NCBI RefSeq assembly: GCF_028736155.1
Contig: NZ_CP117879.1
Coordinates: 930,001 to 994,000, forward strand
Length of the DNA: 64,000 nt
Direction of reading: 5' to 3'
Origin: Flavobacterium sp. KACC 22763
GTDB lineage: Bacteria > Bacteroidota > Bacteroidia > Flavobacteriales > Flavobacteriaceae
Shown here: positions 26,378-33,803 of the stretch, piece by piece
How positions within the stretch are numbered: position 1 is the stretch's first letter
Layout: every line of letters starts with the position of its first letter
Notes under the pieces: generated by a model
Databases searched by the model: none
Told to the model about the DNA's origin: nothing
Seen by the model: the letters and a program-made list of their open reading frames with translations, nothing else
Made by a program: the position numbers and the translations under genes

Positions 26378-27472
26378 CTACATTTGTTTCATGTTGATTT
26401 TATCGCCGTCTCTCAATGATTGTGTGCCTTCTTGCACGATTAGGTCATCGCTTTTTAGACCTTCGTTTAAGATGTACACATCATCTAGAGTGGTTTCGAT
26501 TGTAACATTTGTCATTTTAACTACTCCATCTTTGTTCACGCGGAAAACGTACTGTTTGTCCTGAATAGAAAAAACAGCTTTCTGCGGAATTAAAATTGCA
26601 TTGGTTTTTGGCTCTGAAATAATGAGTTTGCCAGAAGTTCCGTGTTTGATAAATCCTTGCGGATTATGAAATTTTGCTTTGTATTGAATAGAACCAGTTT
26701 GTCTGTCGATTTCTCCGTCAGCAGTTCTTAATTCTCCTTTTTGATCGTAAACTTGTCCGTTTGGCAATACCAATTTGATATCGCCCTGAGTGTTTAAGGT
26801 TTTGTCTTCCATCATTTGGAAATACGTATTCTCTGGAATTGAGAAATACGCATAAACATCATCTAATTGAGAAACCGTGGTCAATAACGAACCGTTTTCT
26901 ACCAAGCTTCCTTCTTTGAACGGAATACGGTCAATTGTTCCGTCAAATGGCGCGCGGATAGTGGTAAAGCTAATCTGTTGGTTGATTGCTTTTCTTTCTG
27001 CAGCTGCGTGAGCCAATTTTGCGGAAGCGGCATCATTTTTTGCTTTAGATAATTCCAATTCTTTGTCTGCAATTACTTTTTTATTGAAAAGAGTTTGCGC
27101 CTGTTCCAATTCCACCGTTGCAATTCTTAAATCGGCTTTTGCGCTTTTGTAAACCGCTTCGGCTTTTAGAAGTTGAATCTGAAGTTCAACATCGCTTATT
27201 TTAAAAAGGATTTGCCCTTTTTTTACTTTTTGTCCTTCGCTAACGTAAACTTTGTCTAATAGACCTGGAATACGCACGTGAATTTCTACATTGTTTTTAG
27301 CATGTACATCGGCAACAAATTTGCTCGAAACTATAGTGTCTTTAAGAGTTACCTTATAAATAGGAACTGTTTTTATGTTGTTTGAATCTTTTTTTGCTTT
27401 ATCTCCGCACGAGACTAAAACGAATAAAGCCAAGGTGCATAAAAGGAATGGATTTTTATAAATGCTCATCAT
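26378..27472 (-). CDS. RND efflux periplasmic adaptor (AcrA/MexA family) lipoprotein
   Basis: A 364-residue adaptor. The signal peptide with lipobox (LFVLVSCGDK) predicts a lipid anchor. The lipoyl/barrel-sandwich half-motifs RIPGLLDKVYVSEGQKVKKGQILFKI and IRAPFDGTIDRIPFKEGSLVENGSLLTTV flank an alpha-helical hairpin, and the beta-barrel and membrane-proximal domains follow. It is the first gene of the efflux operon. No dedicated TetR/AcrR or MarR repressor is adjacent; the 119-residue gene upstream is not a recognisable regulator. Confidence 0.95.
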   Translation of the reverse strand: MMSIYKNPFLLCTLALFVLVSCGDKAKKDSNNIKTVPIYKVTLKDTIVSSKFVADVHAKNNVEIHVRIPGLLDKVYVSEGQKVKKGQILFKISDVELQIQLLKAEAVYKSAKADLRIATVELEQAQTLFNKKVIADKELELSKAKNDAASAKLAHAAAERKAINQQISFTTIRAPFDGTIDRIPFKEGSLVENGSLLTTVSQLDDVYAYFSIPENTYFQMMEDKTLNTQGDIKLVLPNGQVYDQKGELRTADGEIDRQTGSIQYKAKFHNPQGFIKHGTSGKLIISEPKTNAILIPQKAVFSIQDKQYVFRVNKDGVVKMTNVTIETTLDDVYILNEGLKSDDLIVQEGTQSLRDGDKINMKQM

Positions 27473-27689
27473 TAGGTTTAAATTTTTGAATAAATAGATG
27501 TGCTCCCTTGATACTGAAATATGGGGAGTCTGAATTTGGATTTTGAAAATAATAAGGCTTACGGATGCTTCTTATTTAAAAAAGTACCGTTTTAGAGAAT
27601 TGTTTTTATAGCAATATCAGCTCAATCACATACGTAAATGAGGTATTGTTCCAGAATACTAGAATATAAAAACGACGAAATTTTGCAGC

Positions 27690-28049
27690 CTAGAAAAGTT
27701 GGTACAAATGAAGATGGGGATGCCTCTCGATATGGTATATTGAAGCTATACCATAGATTAAGCTTTCTTTATAAAGCTTAAAATTAACCAAATTGCTGAG
27801 ATACGGAGCTTTGATCGTACTTTGTTCCAAAGTAGTCGCTCTGCATTTCATTTTCTTTTTGAGCTTATAATGAACTTCTAAATTTTTAGAAGAAGAAAAG
27901 TCAGAAGAAAAAATCTGCGTGTCGTCTGCCGCAACGCTATCTAAGGTAATACAGCTGCTGAAAGTATAAATCGGCGAATACGTTTCGGTGCCTCTGAAAA
28001 AACAAAGCAACGAAAGTAAAACGATATATATGAACTTAGTGGGTTTCAT
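27690..28049 (-). CDS. Hypothetical exported small protein
   Basis: 119 residues of unknown family. The N terminus KPTKFIYIVLLSLLCFFRG looks like a signal peptide, followed by a Ser/Thr-rich segment with Cys in FSSCITLD and a basic region KLKKKMKCRATT, and the end is His-rich (HIERHPHLHLYQLF). It lies 217 bp upstream of the efflux adaptor gene on the same strand, and a -7-like box precedes it. The function is unknown and it could be a non-coding stretch; the signal-like start and orientation are the main support. Confidence 0.45.
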   Translation of the reverse strand: MKPTKFIYIVLLSLLCFFRGTETYSPIYTFSSCITLDSVAADDTQIFSSDFSSSKNLEVHYKLKKKMKCRATTLEQSTIKAPYLSNLVNFKLYKESLIYGIASIYHIERHPHLHLYQLF

Positions 28050-28364
28050 ACAACTACAGCAGGAATTACAATTTTGTTTCTTAGAAAGTGGGATTAATTA
28101 TTCTTTAAGGTGCGCCAAATATAGTAATTTGAAAAGTAAGGGTTCTTAAAATTTTCTAAAAACTATGAGATTTAAAAATTTGATAATAATTGGGGGTGGT
28201 TTTTAGAGGGTTGGTTTTTTAGTGCCTTTCTTTTTATGAGATAGTATTGATTGGAATTGGAAAAATTCAGCCTTTAATTGGAAAGTTGTACATTTTTTGT
28301 TCCAGAAAGTTGTCTTTGCATTGGATATTAAATTACTTTTAATTGAATATTTTAAAAGTGTCTT
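28050..28364. other. 315 bp intergenic region between divergent genes
   Basis: The only recognisable element is TATATTTG on the - strand at 28116-28123, a -7 box about 67 bp before the small exported gene. No repeat, RNA or further ORF was seen. Confidence 0.35.
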
Positions 28365-28760
28365 ATGAAATCAAGTGTTCTTGGAGCAATAAAATTGATA
28401 TGTGTTTTTATATTTATTTTGCTATTCTTTAATTGTAATAAAAAGAGCGACTCAATTACTATCACAGTACATTCAATTGATAGTAAAACGAAATTGCCAA
28501 GACTTAAAACTTTTGATACAATCGAAGTAAGAACAGAAGGATTTGGTTTTATAAAAAAGACCTTTAAGAAAGTGGCAGAATACACAACAGATTCTACTGG
28601 TTCAGTTAAAATTATGCTTGATGGAACAGAAGGATATAATTTTTTGCTTCGCGGACCCAATATTTATGGCTCTGCAGAATTTTCTGAAGCATTTACCAAG
28701 GAAAAATTAAAAGATGGCCAAGAGGTGAATATAGAAGTTATTTCTCTTGATAATAAATAA
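28365..28760 (+). CDS. Small lipoprotein of unknown function
   Basis: 131 residues. The N terminus MKSSVLGAIKLICVFIFILLFFNCNKK is a signal peptide with lipobox Cys. The rest (ITITVHSIDSKTKLPRLKTFDTIEVRTEGFG) looks like a small beta-sandwich, similar in pattern to carboxypeptidase-regulatory or transthyretin-like folds, with a TTDSTGSVKIML strand. It opens a run of small exported proteins on the + strand; the next starts 5 bp later. In Bacteroidota such runs are often immunity or surface proteins next to toxin genes, but no function is shown here. Confidence 0.7.
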   Translation: MKSSVLGAIKLICVFIFILLFFNCNKKSDSITITVHSIDSKTKLPRLKTFDTIEVRTEGFGFIKKTFKKVAEYTTDSTGSVKIMLDGTEGYNFLLRGPNIYGSAEFSEAFTKEKLKDGQEVNIEVISLDNK

Positions 28761-28765
28761 TTAAG

Positions 28766-29203
28766 ATGAGAAAGGGAAGATTTTTATTGCTTTTAGTATT
28801 GTTAGTTATTTCGTGTACTCCAAAAGACACAATGAATTGTCATTACAAAATTAAATTTAAAAATAACTCTGATAGAGTTTTATATATCGAAACATCATCA
28901 GACACAATTTTATATAATTATAGCGATCCTAGACCTTATGCGACCAATACTCTTGTAAAAGCGAAAGCAGGTAATGATAATGTAGAAATAGGAACTGCCT
29001 ATTTTCAAAGAAATGGAAAGCCAATGTGCATTGAGGATTTATATCAGAATGAAGAAAAAATATATTTATTTGTTTACGATTCTGTTGCATTAGGAAATAA
29101 AAAATGGGAAGAGATTACAAGGGATTATCTTATTGCTAAAAGGTTTGATTTTAGTTTGAATGAATTAAGAAAATCTGATTTTACTGTAGAGTATAGTGAT
29201 TAA
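28766..29203 (+). CDS. Small lipoprotein, paralogue of the gene at 30441
   Basis: 145 residues with signal peptide and lipobox (LLVLLVISCTPKD). The mature part, NCHYKIKFKNNSDRVLYIETSSD to SLNELRKSDFTVEYSD, aligns along its full length with the lipoprotein at 30441-30881: both share CHYxIKxKNNxDxxLYI, GNxNVEIGxxxFxxxGxPxCIED, EKxYxFxYDS and NKKWEE. The family is not recognised by name. It begins 5 bp after the preceding lipoprotein gene, so they are probably co-transcribed. The duplication suggests an adaptive family, possibly immunity proteins. Confidence 0.75.
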   Translation: MRKGRFLLLLVLLVISCTPKDTMNCHYKIKFKNNSDRVLYIETSSDTILYNYSDPRPYATNTLVKAKAGNDNVEIGTAYFQRNGKPMCIEDLYQNEEKIYLFVYDSVALGNKKWEEITRDYLIAKRFDFSLNELRKSDFTVEYSD

Positions 29204-29272
29204 AAATCACTCCAATATGCAGGAAGAAGCTCTATCAATAAGGTTTTAGGAGAAAAAGTCCAAAGGCTTAGC
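29204..29272 (+). pseudogene. Possible C-terminal remnant of a toxin or larger protein
   Basis: A start-less reading frame with the sequence YAGRSSINKVLGEKVQRL followed by DK-stop lies between the lipoprotein stop and the 78-residue gene. It has the charged helical composition of a protein C terminus, and it sits where the tail of a polymorphic toxin would be, just before a small candidate immunity gene. The frame is only about 22 codons long, so chance cannot be excluded. Confidence 0.3.
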
Positions 29273-29291
29273 GATAAATAAAATTGAAAAT

Positions 29292-29528
29292 ATGTATTTT
29301 ATAATGATTTGCGAATATCGCACAGGAATTATTTTAGAGTTAGACTGTAAAACTAGATTTAATGATTTTGATGGGCAGGGAAATATTCCTAGATTGTCGT
29401 TTTTTGACTTAGAGAGCGCTGAAAAAAAGGCTGTAGAATTAATCAAAAGTAATAATGAACTGGAAGTTTCTATAGTTAGTGAAAATGACGTAGCATTTTC
29501 TAAAAGGCTTAGTTATAAAGATCTATAA
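29292..29528 (+). CDS. Small soluble protein, possible immunity protein
   Basis: 78 residues, acidic and without a signal peptide: MICEYRTGIILELDCKTRFNDFDGQGN, then SFFDLESAEKKAVELIKSNNELEVSIVSEN. The alternating strand and helix pattern is that of a small alpha/beta protein. The second Met (residue 5) could also be the start. It directly follows the possible toxin-tail remnant, so a cytoplasmic immunity role is plausible but unproven. No family recognised. Confidence 0.5.
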   Translation: MYFIMICEYRTGIILELDCKTRFNDFDGQGNIPRLSFFDLESAEKKAVELIKSNNELEVSIVSENDVAFSKRLSYKDL

Positions 29529-29605
29529 ATCTGCAAATAACTTTTGTGTCTGATAGCGCGGGGAATGGTTCATTATTGATAGTTTTGATGCTGAATAATA
29601 TAATT

Positions 29606-30187
29606 ATGAAAAGTAAAATTACCTTCTTTTGTTTGTTTTATGTACTCATTTTAAATGCACAAAAAAACAAAGATTTAACAATTAAAATTTTAAGCAAGAA
29701 AATTGTTGAAAATCAAAATGTCGACTTTGTTATAAAGAATCACACGAAAGAAAATTATTATATTTTGGTTGATACACTTTTCTTAGCGGATGCAAAATAT
29801 GACAACGACTATTTTTTGAATCCCTATTTTGTTTTAGAGGATAAAAAAAATAATGAGGTTCTTAAAATTTCCGATATATCAGAAAAGGCAAGTAATGTTG
29901 ATTTAAATAATAATCAGAGTTTTACTTTGGTAGAAATAAAATCAAGGGAAAAACTGTATTTCAAGTTACAATTTAAAGTAAAGAGAAATATCAGTAACCA
30001 ACAAACTACTTATTTTTTAGTAGACCGAAAGGAAAAATATTATGCATCACTAAAGTATAAACTGTCTGAAATGTTTGTAGATATGAGCTATGTTAAAAAA
30101 ATAATAGAGTCTCTCAAAAAAAAAGACTATAAGGTATTTACAGGCGCAATTGAATCAAATAAGATTCCAGTAGTTTTTGCTGAATAA
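29606..30187 (+). CDS. Exported protein of unknown function
   Basis: 193 residues from the ATG at 29606, chosen because a signal peptide starts there (MKSKITFFCLFYVLILNAQ); the upstream 20 codons of the same frame (from a GTG) would bury it. The mature part begins KNKDLTIKILSKKIVENQNVDFVIKNHTKENYYILVDTL, an Ig-like beta-sandwich pattern, and ends in a Lys-rich helix and GAIESNKIPVVFAE. No family recognised. It lies in the run of small exported proteins and could be another immunity-type gene. Confidence 0.65.
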   Translation: MKSKITFFCLFYVLILNAQKNKDLTIKILSKKIVENQNVDFVIKNHTKENYYILVDTLFLADAKYDNDYFLNPYFVLEDKKNNEVLKISDISEKASNVDLNNNQSFTLVEIKSREKLYFKLQFKVKRNISNQQTTYFLVDRKEKYYASLKYKLSEMFVDMSYVKKIIESLKKKDYKVFTGAIESNKIPVVFAE

Positions 30188-30224
30188 TTGTGTGAATTAT
30201 TTATAATGATTTCCCTATAAAGAA

Positions 30225-30395
30225 GATTTGCAACCCGTATCCCTAAAGCATATCTACAAAGTGATAGAAAAAAATAAAAATTGTTAGGACAAATAAGATT
30301 TGATAATTGTAACGGGCACGGATTGCAAATCCGCGCTATCTGGATTTTTAAGAAGTATTTAGGATGGCGCAAAGTCGGAGACATTTGTGCAGCAC
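30225..30395. repeat. Remnant repeat region with two short inverted elements
   Basis: GATTTGCAAcCCGTatCCC at 30225-30243 and its imperfect complement at 30314-30331 bound a segment of about 107 bp. Beyond it, GCGCAAAGTCGGAGACATTT at 30367-30386 is the reverse complement (one mismatch) of a segment in the terminator hairpin at 30931. Both are outside any convincing gene and explain most of the 253 bp gap. Confidence 0.55.
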
Positions 30396-30440
30396 TAGTG
30401 GGGAAGACTTCGGAGAGCTGGGAGAATAATTATAAATAAT

Positions 30441-30881
30441 ATGAAAAAGATAATATTATTATTGATTGCATTTAGTCTGATAAGTGCTTGTCAAGAGCCA
30501 AAAGATAGAAGTGATTGTCATTACAGTATTAAAATTAAAAACAATACAGATAAGATCTTGTATATCTATAGAGGATTTGATTCATTTATGCCGTCAGGAG
30601 ACTTTCGTTCGGATCCATATTTTAAGCCTGTAGCTGCATTTGCTGGTAACGGAAATGTAGAGATTGGAGAAATTCGTTTTACAGGTGGTGGAAGACCAAT
30701 ATGTATTGAAGATGCAATGGGGATAAATGAAAAATTATATATATTTATATATGATTCCACGTTTATTGCTAACAAAAAATGGGAAGAAGTTTTAAAGGAC
30801 AGTCTTATAGATAGACGACTTGAAGTTACTATAAAAGAATTGATAGAAAATAGTTTTATAATAAATTATGATAAAAAATGA
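30441..30881 (+). CDS. Small lipoprotein, paralogue of the gene at 28766
   Basis: 146 residues with signal peptide and lipobox (IAFSLISACQEPKD). The mature protein repeats the motifs of the 28766 gene (CHYSIKIKNNTDKILYI, GNGNVEIGEIRFTGGGRPICIED, EKLYIFIYDS, NKKWEEVLKDSLI). The two are clearly diverged copies, about 40% identical by eye, with the most variation in the segment after LYI. It stands alone between repeat remnants and a terminator. Confidence 0.75.
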   Translation: MKKIILLLIAFSLISACQEPKDRSDCHYSIKIKNNTDKILYIYRGFDSFMPSGDFRSDPYFKPVAAFAGNGNVEIGEIRFTGGGRPICIEDAMGINEKLYIFIYDSTFIANKKWEEVLKDSLIDRRLEVTIKELIENSFIINYDKK

Positions 30882-30930
30882 TTTAGCCCCTCGCTGATCT
30901 GAAAAGAGTTTCAAACTTAAATTAAAAAGC

Positions 30931-30964
30931 TGCGCAAATGTCTCTGACTTTGCGCATTTTTTTT
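30931..30964 (+). terminator. Terminator of the small lipoprotein gene
   Basis: TGCGCAAA...TTTGCGCA with an inner GTC-TCT-GAC stem is followed by eight or more T. The hairpin belongs to a local repeat family also seen at 5841 and (inverted) at 30367. Confidence 0.75.
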
Positions 30965-31001
30965 GGTCTTAGAATTTTTAAACGTGATAAAAGTCTCCGA
31001 C

Positions 31002-31024
31002 TTTTTAAGATGTCATCTTAAAAA
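31002..31024. terminator. Near-perfect palindrome, possible terminator of the TPR gene
   Basis: TTTTTAAGATG and CATCTTAAAAA are perfect complements separated by one base, 7 bp past the stop of the - strand TPR gene. In RNA the centre would open to a small loop. Confidence 0.45.
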
Positions 31025-31030
31025 CTAAAA

Positions 31031-32755
31031 TCACTCCAAAATACTAGAAGAACCCTTAATCTCAAAATCAGCATACTGCCAAGCATCATTAAAAGAGGTT
31101 TTAATTTTTAAAGCCTCTTTTTCTTTTTTCTGTAGTGTTAAAGAGTTGTAAAGTCCGATTAGGGCAAAGCCGTTTTTCGGGAGTGTTTGTAAATCTTGTT
31201 TGTATACTTTTTCAGCTTCGGCGTATTTTCCAGCTTTCAGTAAAATAGTGCCTAAATAATGTCTAACGGAGAAAAACCAGTCTGGCGGTTCGTTGTAATT
31301 TAACTGATCTTCAATTTCTATTGCTTTGTTTAAAAGAACAATGGCTTTATCCAAATTATTCTTTTTGGCCTCAACACCTGCTGAAAGCACATTAGCAGCA
31401 ATCTGAACAAGATCATAAGTCGTATTGATATTCCAAATTGTAACCTCTTTTAAGGTTTTATCTTTGGCTAATTGGTTTAGAGAAGCAAGCTGTTTTTCGG
31501 CATTGGCAATGTCATTTTTTCCGAGATATGCCATTCCTCTGGCATAATGCCAAATTGCATTTGGATATACGAGATCTTTTTCAGGTTGTGGAATCTCCAC
31601 GATTTTATCCCACATCGAGAATTTTACAGCGATATAATACGGAATGCTATAATAATGCTGTAATGTTCCCCAGCCAGCCTCACGCATGATTTTAGGAGAC
31701 ATATGCTGCTGTAATATTTGTGCCGATTCCCAAGCTAATTTTGAATTTCCTTCTAAAGCCGCTGTAGCTACCAAAAAATGATAATTGTGCGGATAATAGG
31801 CTAGAGGATAAGCGCCTTGTGCATGGCAGGCAGTTGTATACAAACTATCAATTTTAACCGCTTCAATGTTAGAAAGTGTGCCCTCATGATAATCTCCCGT
31901 ACGAATGTAAATATGAGATGGCATGTGAACTAAATGTCCCGAACCAGGAACTAAAGTTTCTAGTAATTTAGCACTTTTGAGTCCGTTTTCTGGATGAGCA
32001 GAAGCTTCTACAGCATGAACCAAAAAATGATGTGCGCCTGGATGTTTCGGATTTTTTTTAATTAATTCGTTTAGAACAGCTAGTATTTCGGGAGTCCATT
32101 TTTTAGGTACTCCAGTACCTTTTTCATACAAATCCCACGGATGAAGATTCATCTGCGATTCCGCGTAAAGCGCGCCAATATCTGGATCTGAAGGAAACTG
32201 AGCGTATACTTTTTTCATCGCTTCGGAATACGCAATGTCAAGCGGTTTTCTGTCTGCGGGAGGATTTTTAGCATAACGCACTAATAATGCATCAATCATA
32301 GCAATTTCTTTCGGAGAACACTTGGCAGAAAGTTTTTTAGCTTTTTGAGCCGCATCATAAGCACGCTGAAAATTATCTTCTTCCATTCCCGCATTATAAT
32401 TCGGACCTAAAACATACGCAAAACCCCAATACGCCATAGCACAATTCGGATCTAAACGTGAAGCTTCATAAAATGATCTTGCTGCTTCGGCATGATTGAA
32501 TCCGTAAGCCAGCATCATTCCTTGATTGAAGTATTCCTGTGCTTCGGGATTATGGGTTGTAATTTTAAAATTTACACCATCAAGACCTTTAAATTTTGGT
32601 GCTTTTTTGTTTTGGGTGTACCAATCTTTATCGTTCGTTTTCGGAATATAGCACCCTTGCGAAGCACTGACTTTAACTGATTTGGGTTCTGTGTTTTTTT
32701 CTTTACAGCAAACAAAAAGAAGAAAAACCGCAATTAGGAAGTAATTATATTTCAT
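31031..32755 (-). CDS. Tetratricopeptide-repeat lipoprotein
   Basis: 574 residues. The signal peptide ends in a lipobox (LLFVCCKEKN). TPR-like helix pairs run through the protein: EAQEYFNQGMMLAYGFNHAEAARSFYEASRLDPNCAMAYWGFAYV near the N terminus and KAIVLLNKAIEIEDQ plus AKVYKQDLQTLPKNGFALIGLYNSL near the end. The stretch MPSHIYIRTGDYHEGT with several nearby His residues (HPGAHHFLVHAVEASAHPE) is a conserved feature of this TPR family and might bind metal. No enzymatic role is established. It is a single gene facing away from the pentose phosphate genes. Confidence 0.85.
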   Translation of the reverse strand: MKYNYFLIAVFLLFVCCKEKNTEPKSVKVSASQGCYIPKTNDKDWYTQNKKAPKFKGLDGVNFKITTHNPEAQEYFNQGMMLAYGFNHAEAARSFYEASRLDPNCAMAYWGFAYVLGPNYNAGMEEDNFQRAYDAAQKAKKLSAKCSPKEIAMIDALLVRYAKNPPADRKPLDIAYSEAMKKVYAQFPSDPDIGALYAESQMNLHPWDLYEKGTGVPKKWTPEILAVLNELIKKNPKHPGAHHFLVHAVEASAHPENGLKSAKLLETLVPGSGHLVHMPSHIYIRTGDYHEGTLSNIEAVKIDSLYTTACHAQGAYPLAYYPHNYHFLVATAALEGNSKLAWESAQILQQHMSPKIMREAGWGTLQHYYSIPYYIAVKFSMWDKIVEIPQPEKDLVYPNAIWHYARGMAYLGKNDIANAEKQLASLNQLAKDKTLKEVTIWNINTTYDLVQIAANVLSAGVEAKKNNLDKAIVLLNKAIEIEDQLNYNEPPDWFFSVRHYLGTILLKAGKYAEAEKVYKQDLQTLPKNGFALIGLYNSLTLQKKEKEALKIKTSFNDAWQYADFEIKGSSSILE

Positions 32756-32942
32756 TGCAAAATGGTTTTGAAATTATATAATCAGTGTAAAAGCTCGAGA
32801 AGAATAAAAAAAGATGCTTATAGTATAATAGTTTGATACGGAGAGTATTAAACAAAATTAAATAAAAAAGAAGTAGGTTTTTTAAATATTTGTTTTTCAG
32901 TGTTTTGTGGTCGGCTTTTGAATTGTTTTGAGCATAAAAGTT

Positions 32943-33015
32943 CTCCCGCAGATTTTGCAGATTTAGTAGATTTTTTTAATTAGAATATCTGCCAAATCTG
33001 CCAGATCTGCGAGAG
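32943..33015. repeat. CTCCCGCAGATT hairpin element, copy 1
   Basis: About 73 bp; the left arm CTCCCGCAGATTTTGCAGAT pairs with the right arm ending in ATCTGCGAGAG. Copies lie at 39176-39240 and 61719-61782. It fills the gap 32756-33086 together with the terminator; the rest of that gap shows no gene. Confidence 0.75.
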
Positions 33016-33027
33016 AAAAAAAATCAA

Positions 33028-33062
33028 AAAAATAAGGTCTACACTTTTCAGCATAGACCTTA
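33028..33062 (-). terminator. Terminator of the gnd-zwf-pgl cluster
   Basis: TAAGGTCTA (33033-33041) pairs with TAGACCTTA (33054-33062) around a 12 nt loop, followed on the - strand by a T run (ATTTTTTTG). It is 25 bp past the pgl stop. Confidence 0.8.
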
Positions 33063-33086
33063 AATTATATGGAAATAAATAATTTC

Positions 33087-33803
33087 TTAGTTTGTTCCTG
33101 CAGCAACTTTATCCACCAAAAACAATAATTCGCCCGAAACGGGTTTGATTAATTGCATTGGGTATAAAGTCGGATTGTATTCGCCAGTTGTTACTTCTTT
33201 CAAAGCGTGAACTTTCTTTTCTCCAAAAGCGACAACCACAATTTTTTCTGCTTTATTGATTAATGGAGCTGTAAGCGTGATACGATACATTTTTTGTGGA
33301 GCCAAATAATAAGCATCAACCCATTTAGTTTGTTCTTCTAGAACTGCTTCACCTGGAAAAAGAGAAGCTGTGTGTCCGTCGTCTCCCATGCCCAAAAGAA
33401 TCAGATCAAATTTTCCTTCTTCACCTAAAAGAGTTCTGATAGACTTTTCGTATTTAGCTGCATAAGCCTCAGGTGTAACACCATCTTTGTACATTTCAAA
33501 AATGTTTTCTTGCGGAATAGGAACGTGGCTTAATAAAGTTGAATAAGACATTTTAGCATTACTCAAATCATCATTTAACGGAACCCATCTTTCGTCACCC
33601 CAAAAAATATACACTTTGCTCCAGTCTATTTTATTTTTGTAAGCATCAGAAGCCAATAATTTATAGATTCCAGCAGGAGAAGAACCTCCTGTAAGAACAG
33701 CTGTAAATTGGTCTTTTGCAGCAATTGCCTTCTGAGCCGATTCTACAAAAAGATCTGCTGCTTTAGTATTAATTTCGTCGGTGTTATTGTATATCTGTAC
33801 CAT
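33087..33803 (-). CDS. pgl: 6-phosphogluconolactonase
   Basis: A 238-residue protein of the DevB/SOL family. Signature segments are FTAVLTGGSSPAGIYKLLA (phosphate-binding Gly loop), VYIFWGDERWVPLNDDLSNAKM and FDLILLGMGDDGHTASLFPG, which carries the catalytic His. It hydrolyses 6-phosphoglucono-lactone to 6-phosphogluconate in the cytoplasm, the second step of the oxidative pentose phosphate pathway. It is the last gene of the cluster, its start overlaps the end of zwf by 20 bp, and a clear terminator follows. Confidence 0.96.
   Translation of the reverse strand: MVQIYNNTDEINTKAADLFVESAQKAIAAKDQFTAVLTGGSSPAGIYKLLASDAYKNKIDWSKVYIFWGDERWVPLNDDLSNAKMSYSTLLSHVPIPQENIFEMYKDGVTPEAYAAKYEKSIRTLLGEEGKFDLILLGMGDDGHTASLFPGEAVLEEQTKWVDAYYLAPQKMYRITLTAPLINKAEKIVVVAFGEKKVHALKEVTTGEYNPTLYPMQLIKPVSGELLFLVDKVAAGTN

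Noticed and set aside
30127..30384. An 85-codon - strand frame covering the end of the exported protein and repeat remnants
   Set aside because: Its composition comes from the repeat text at 30225-30395 and it overlaps a better supported gene.
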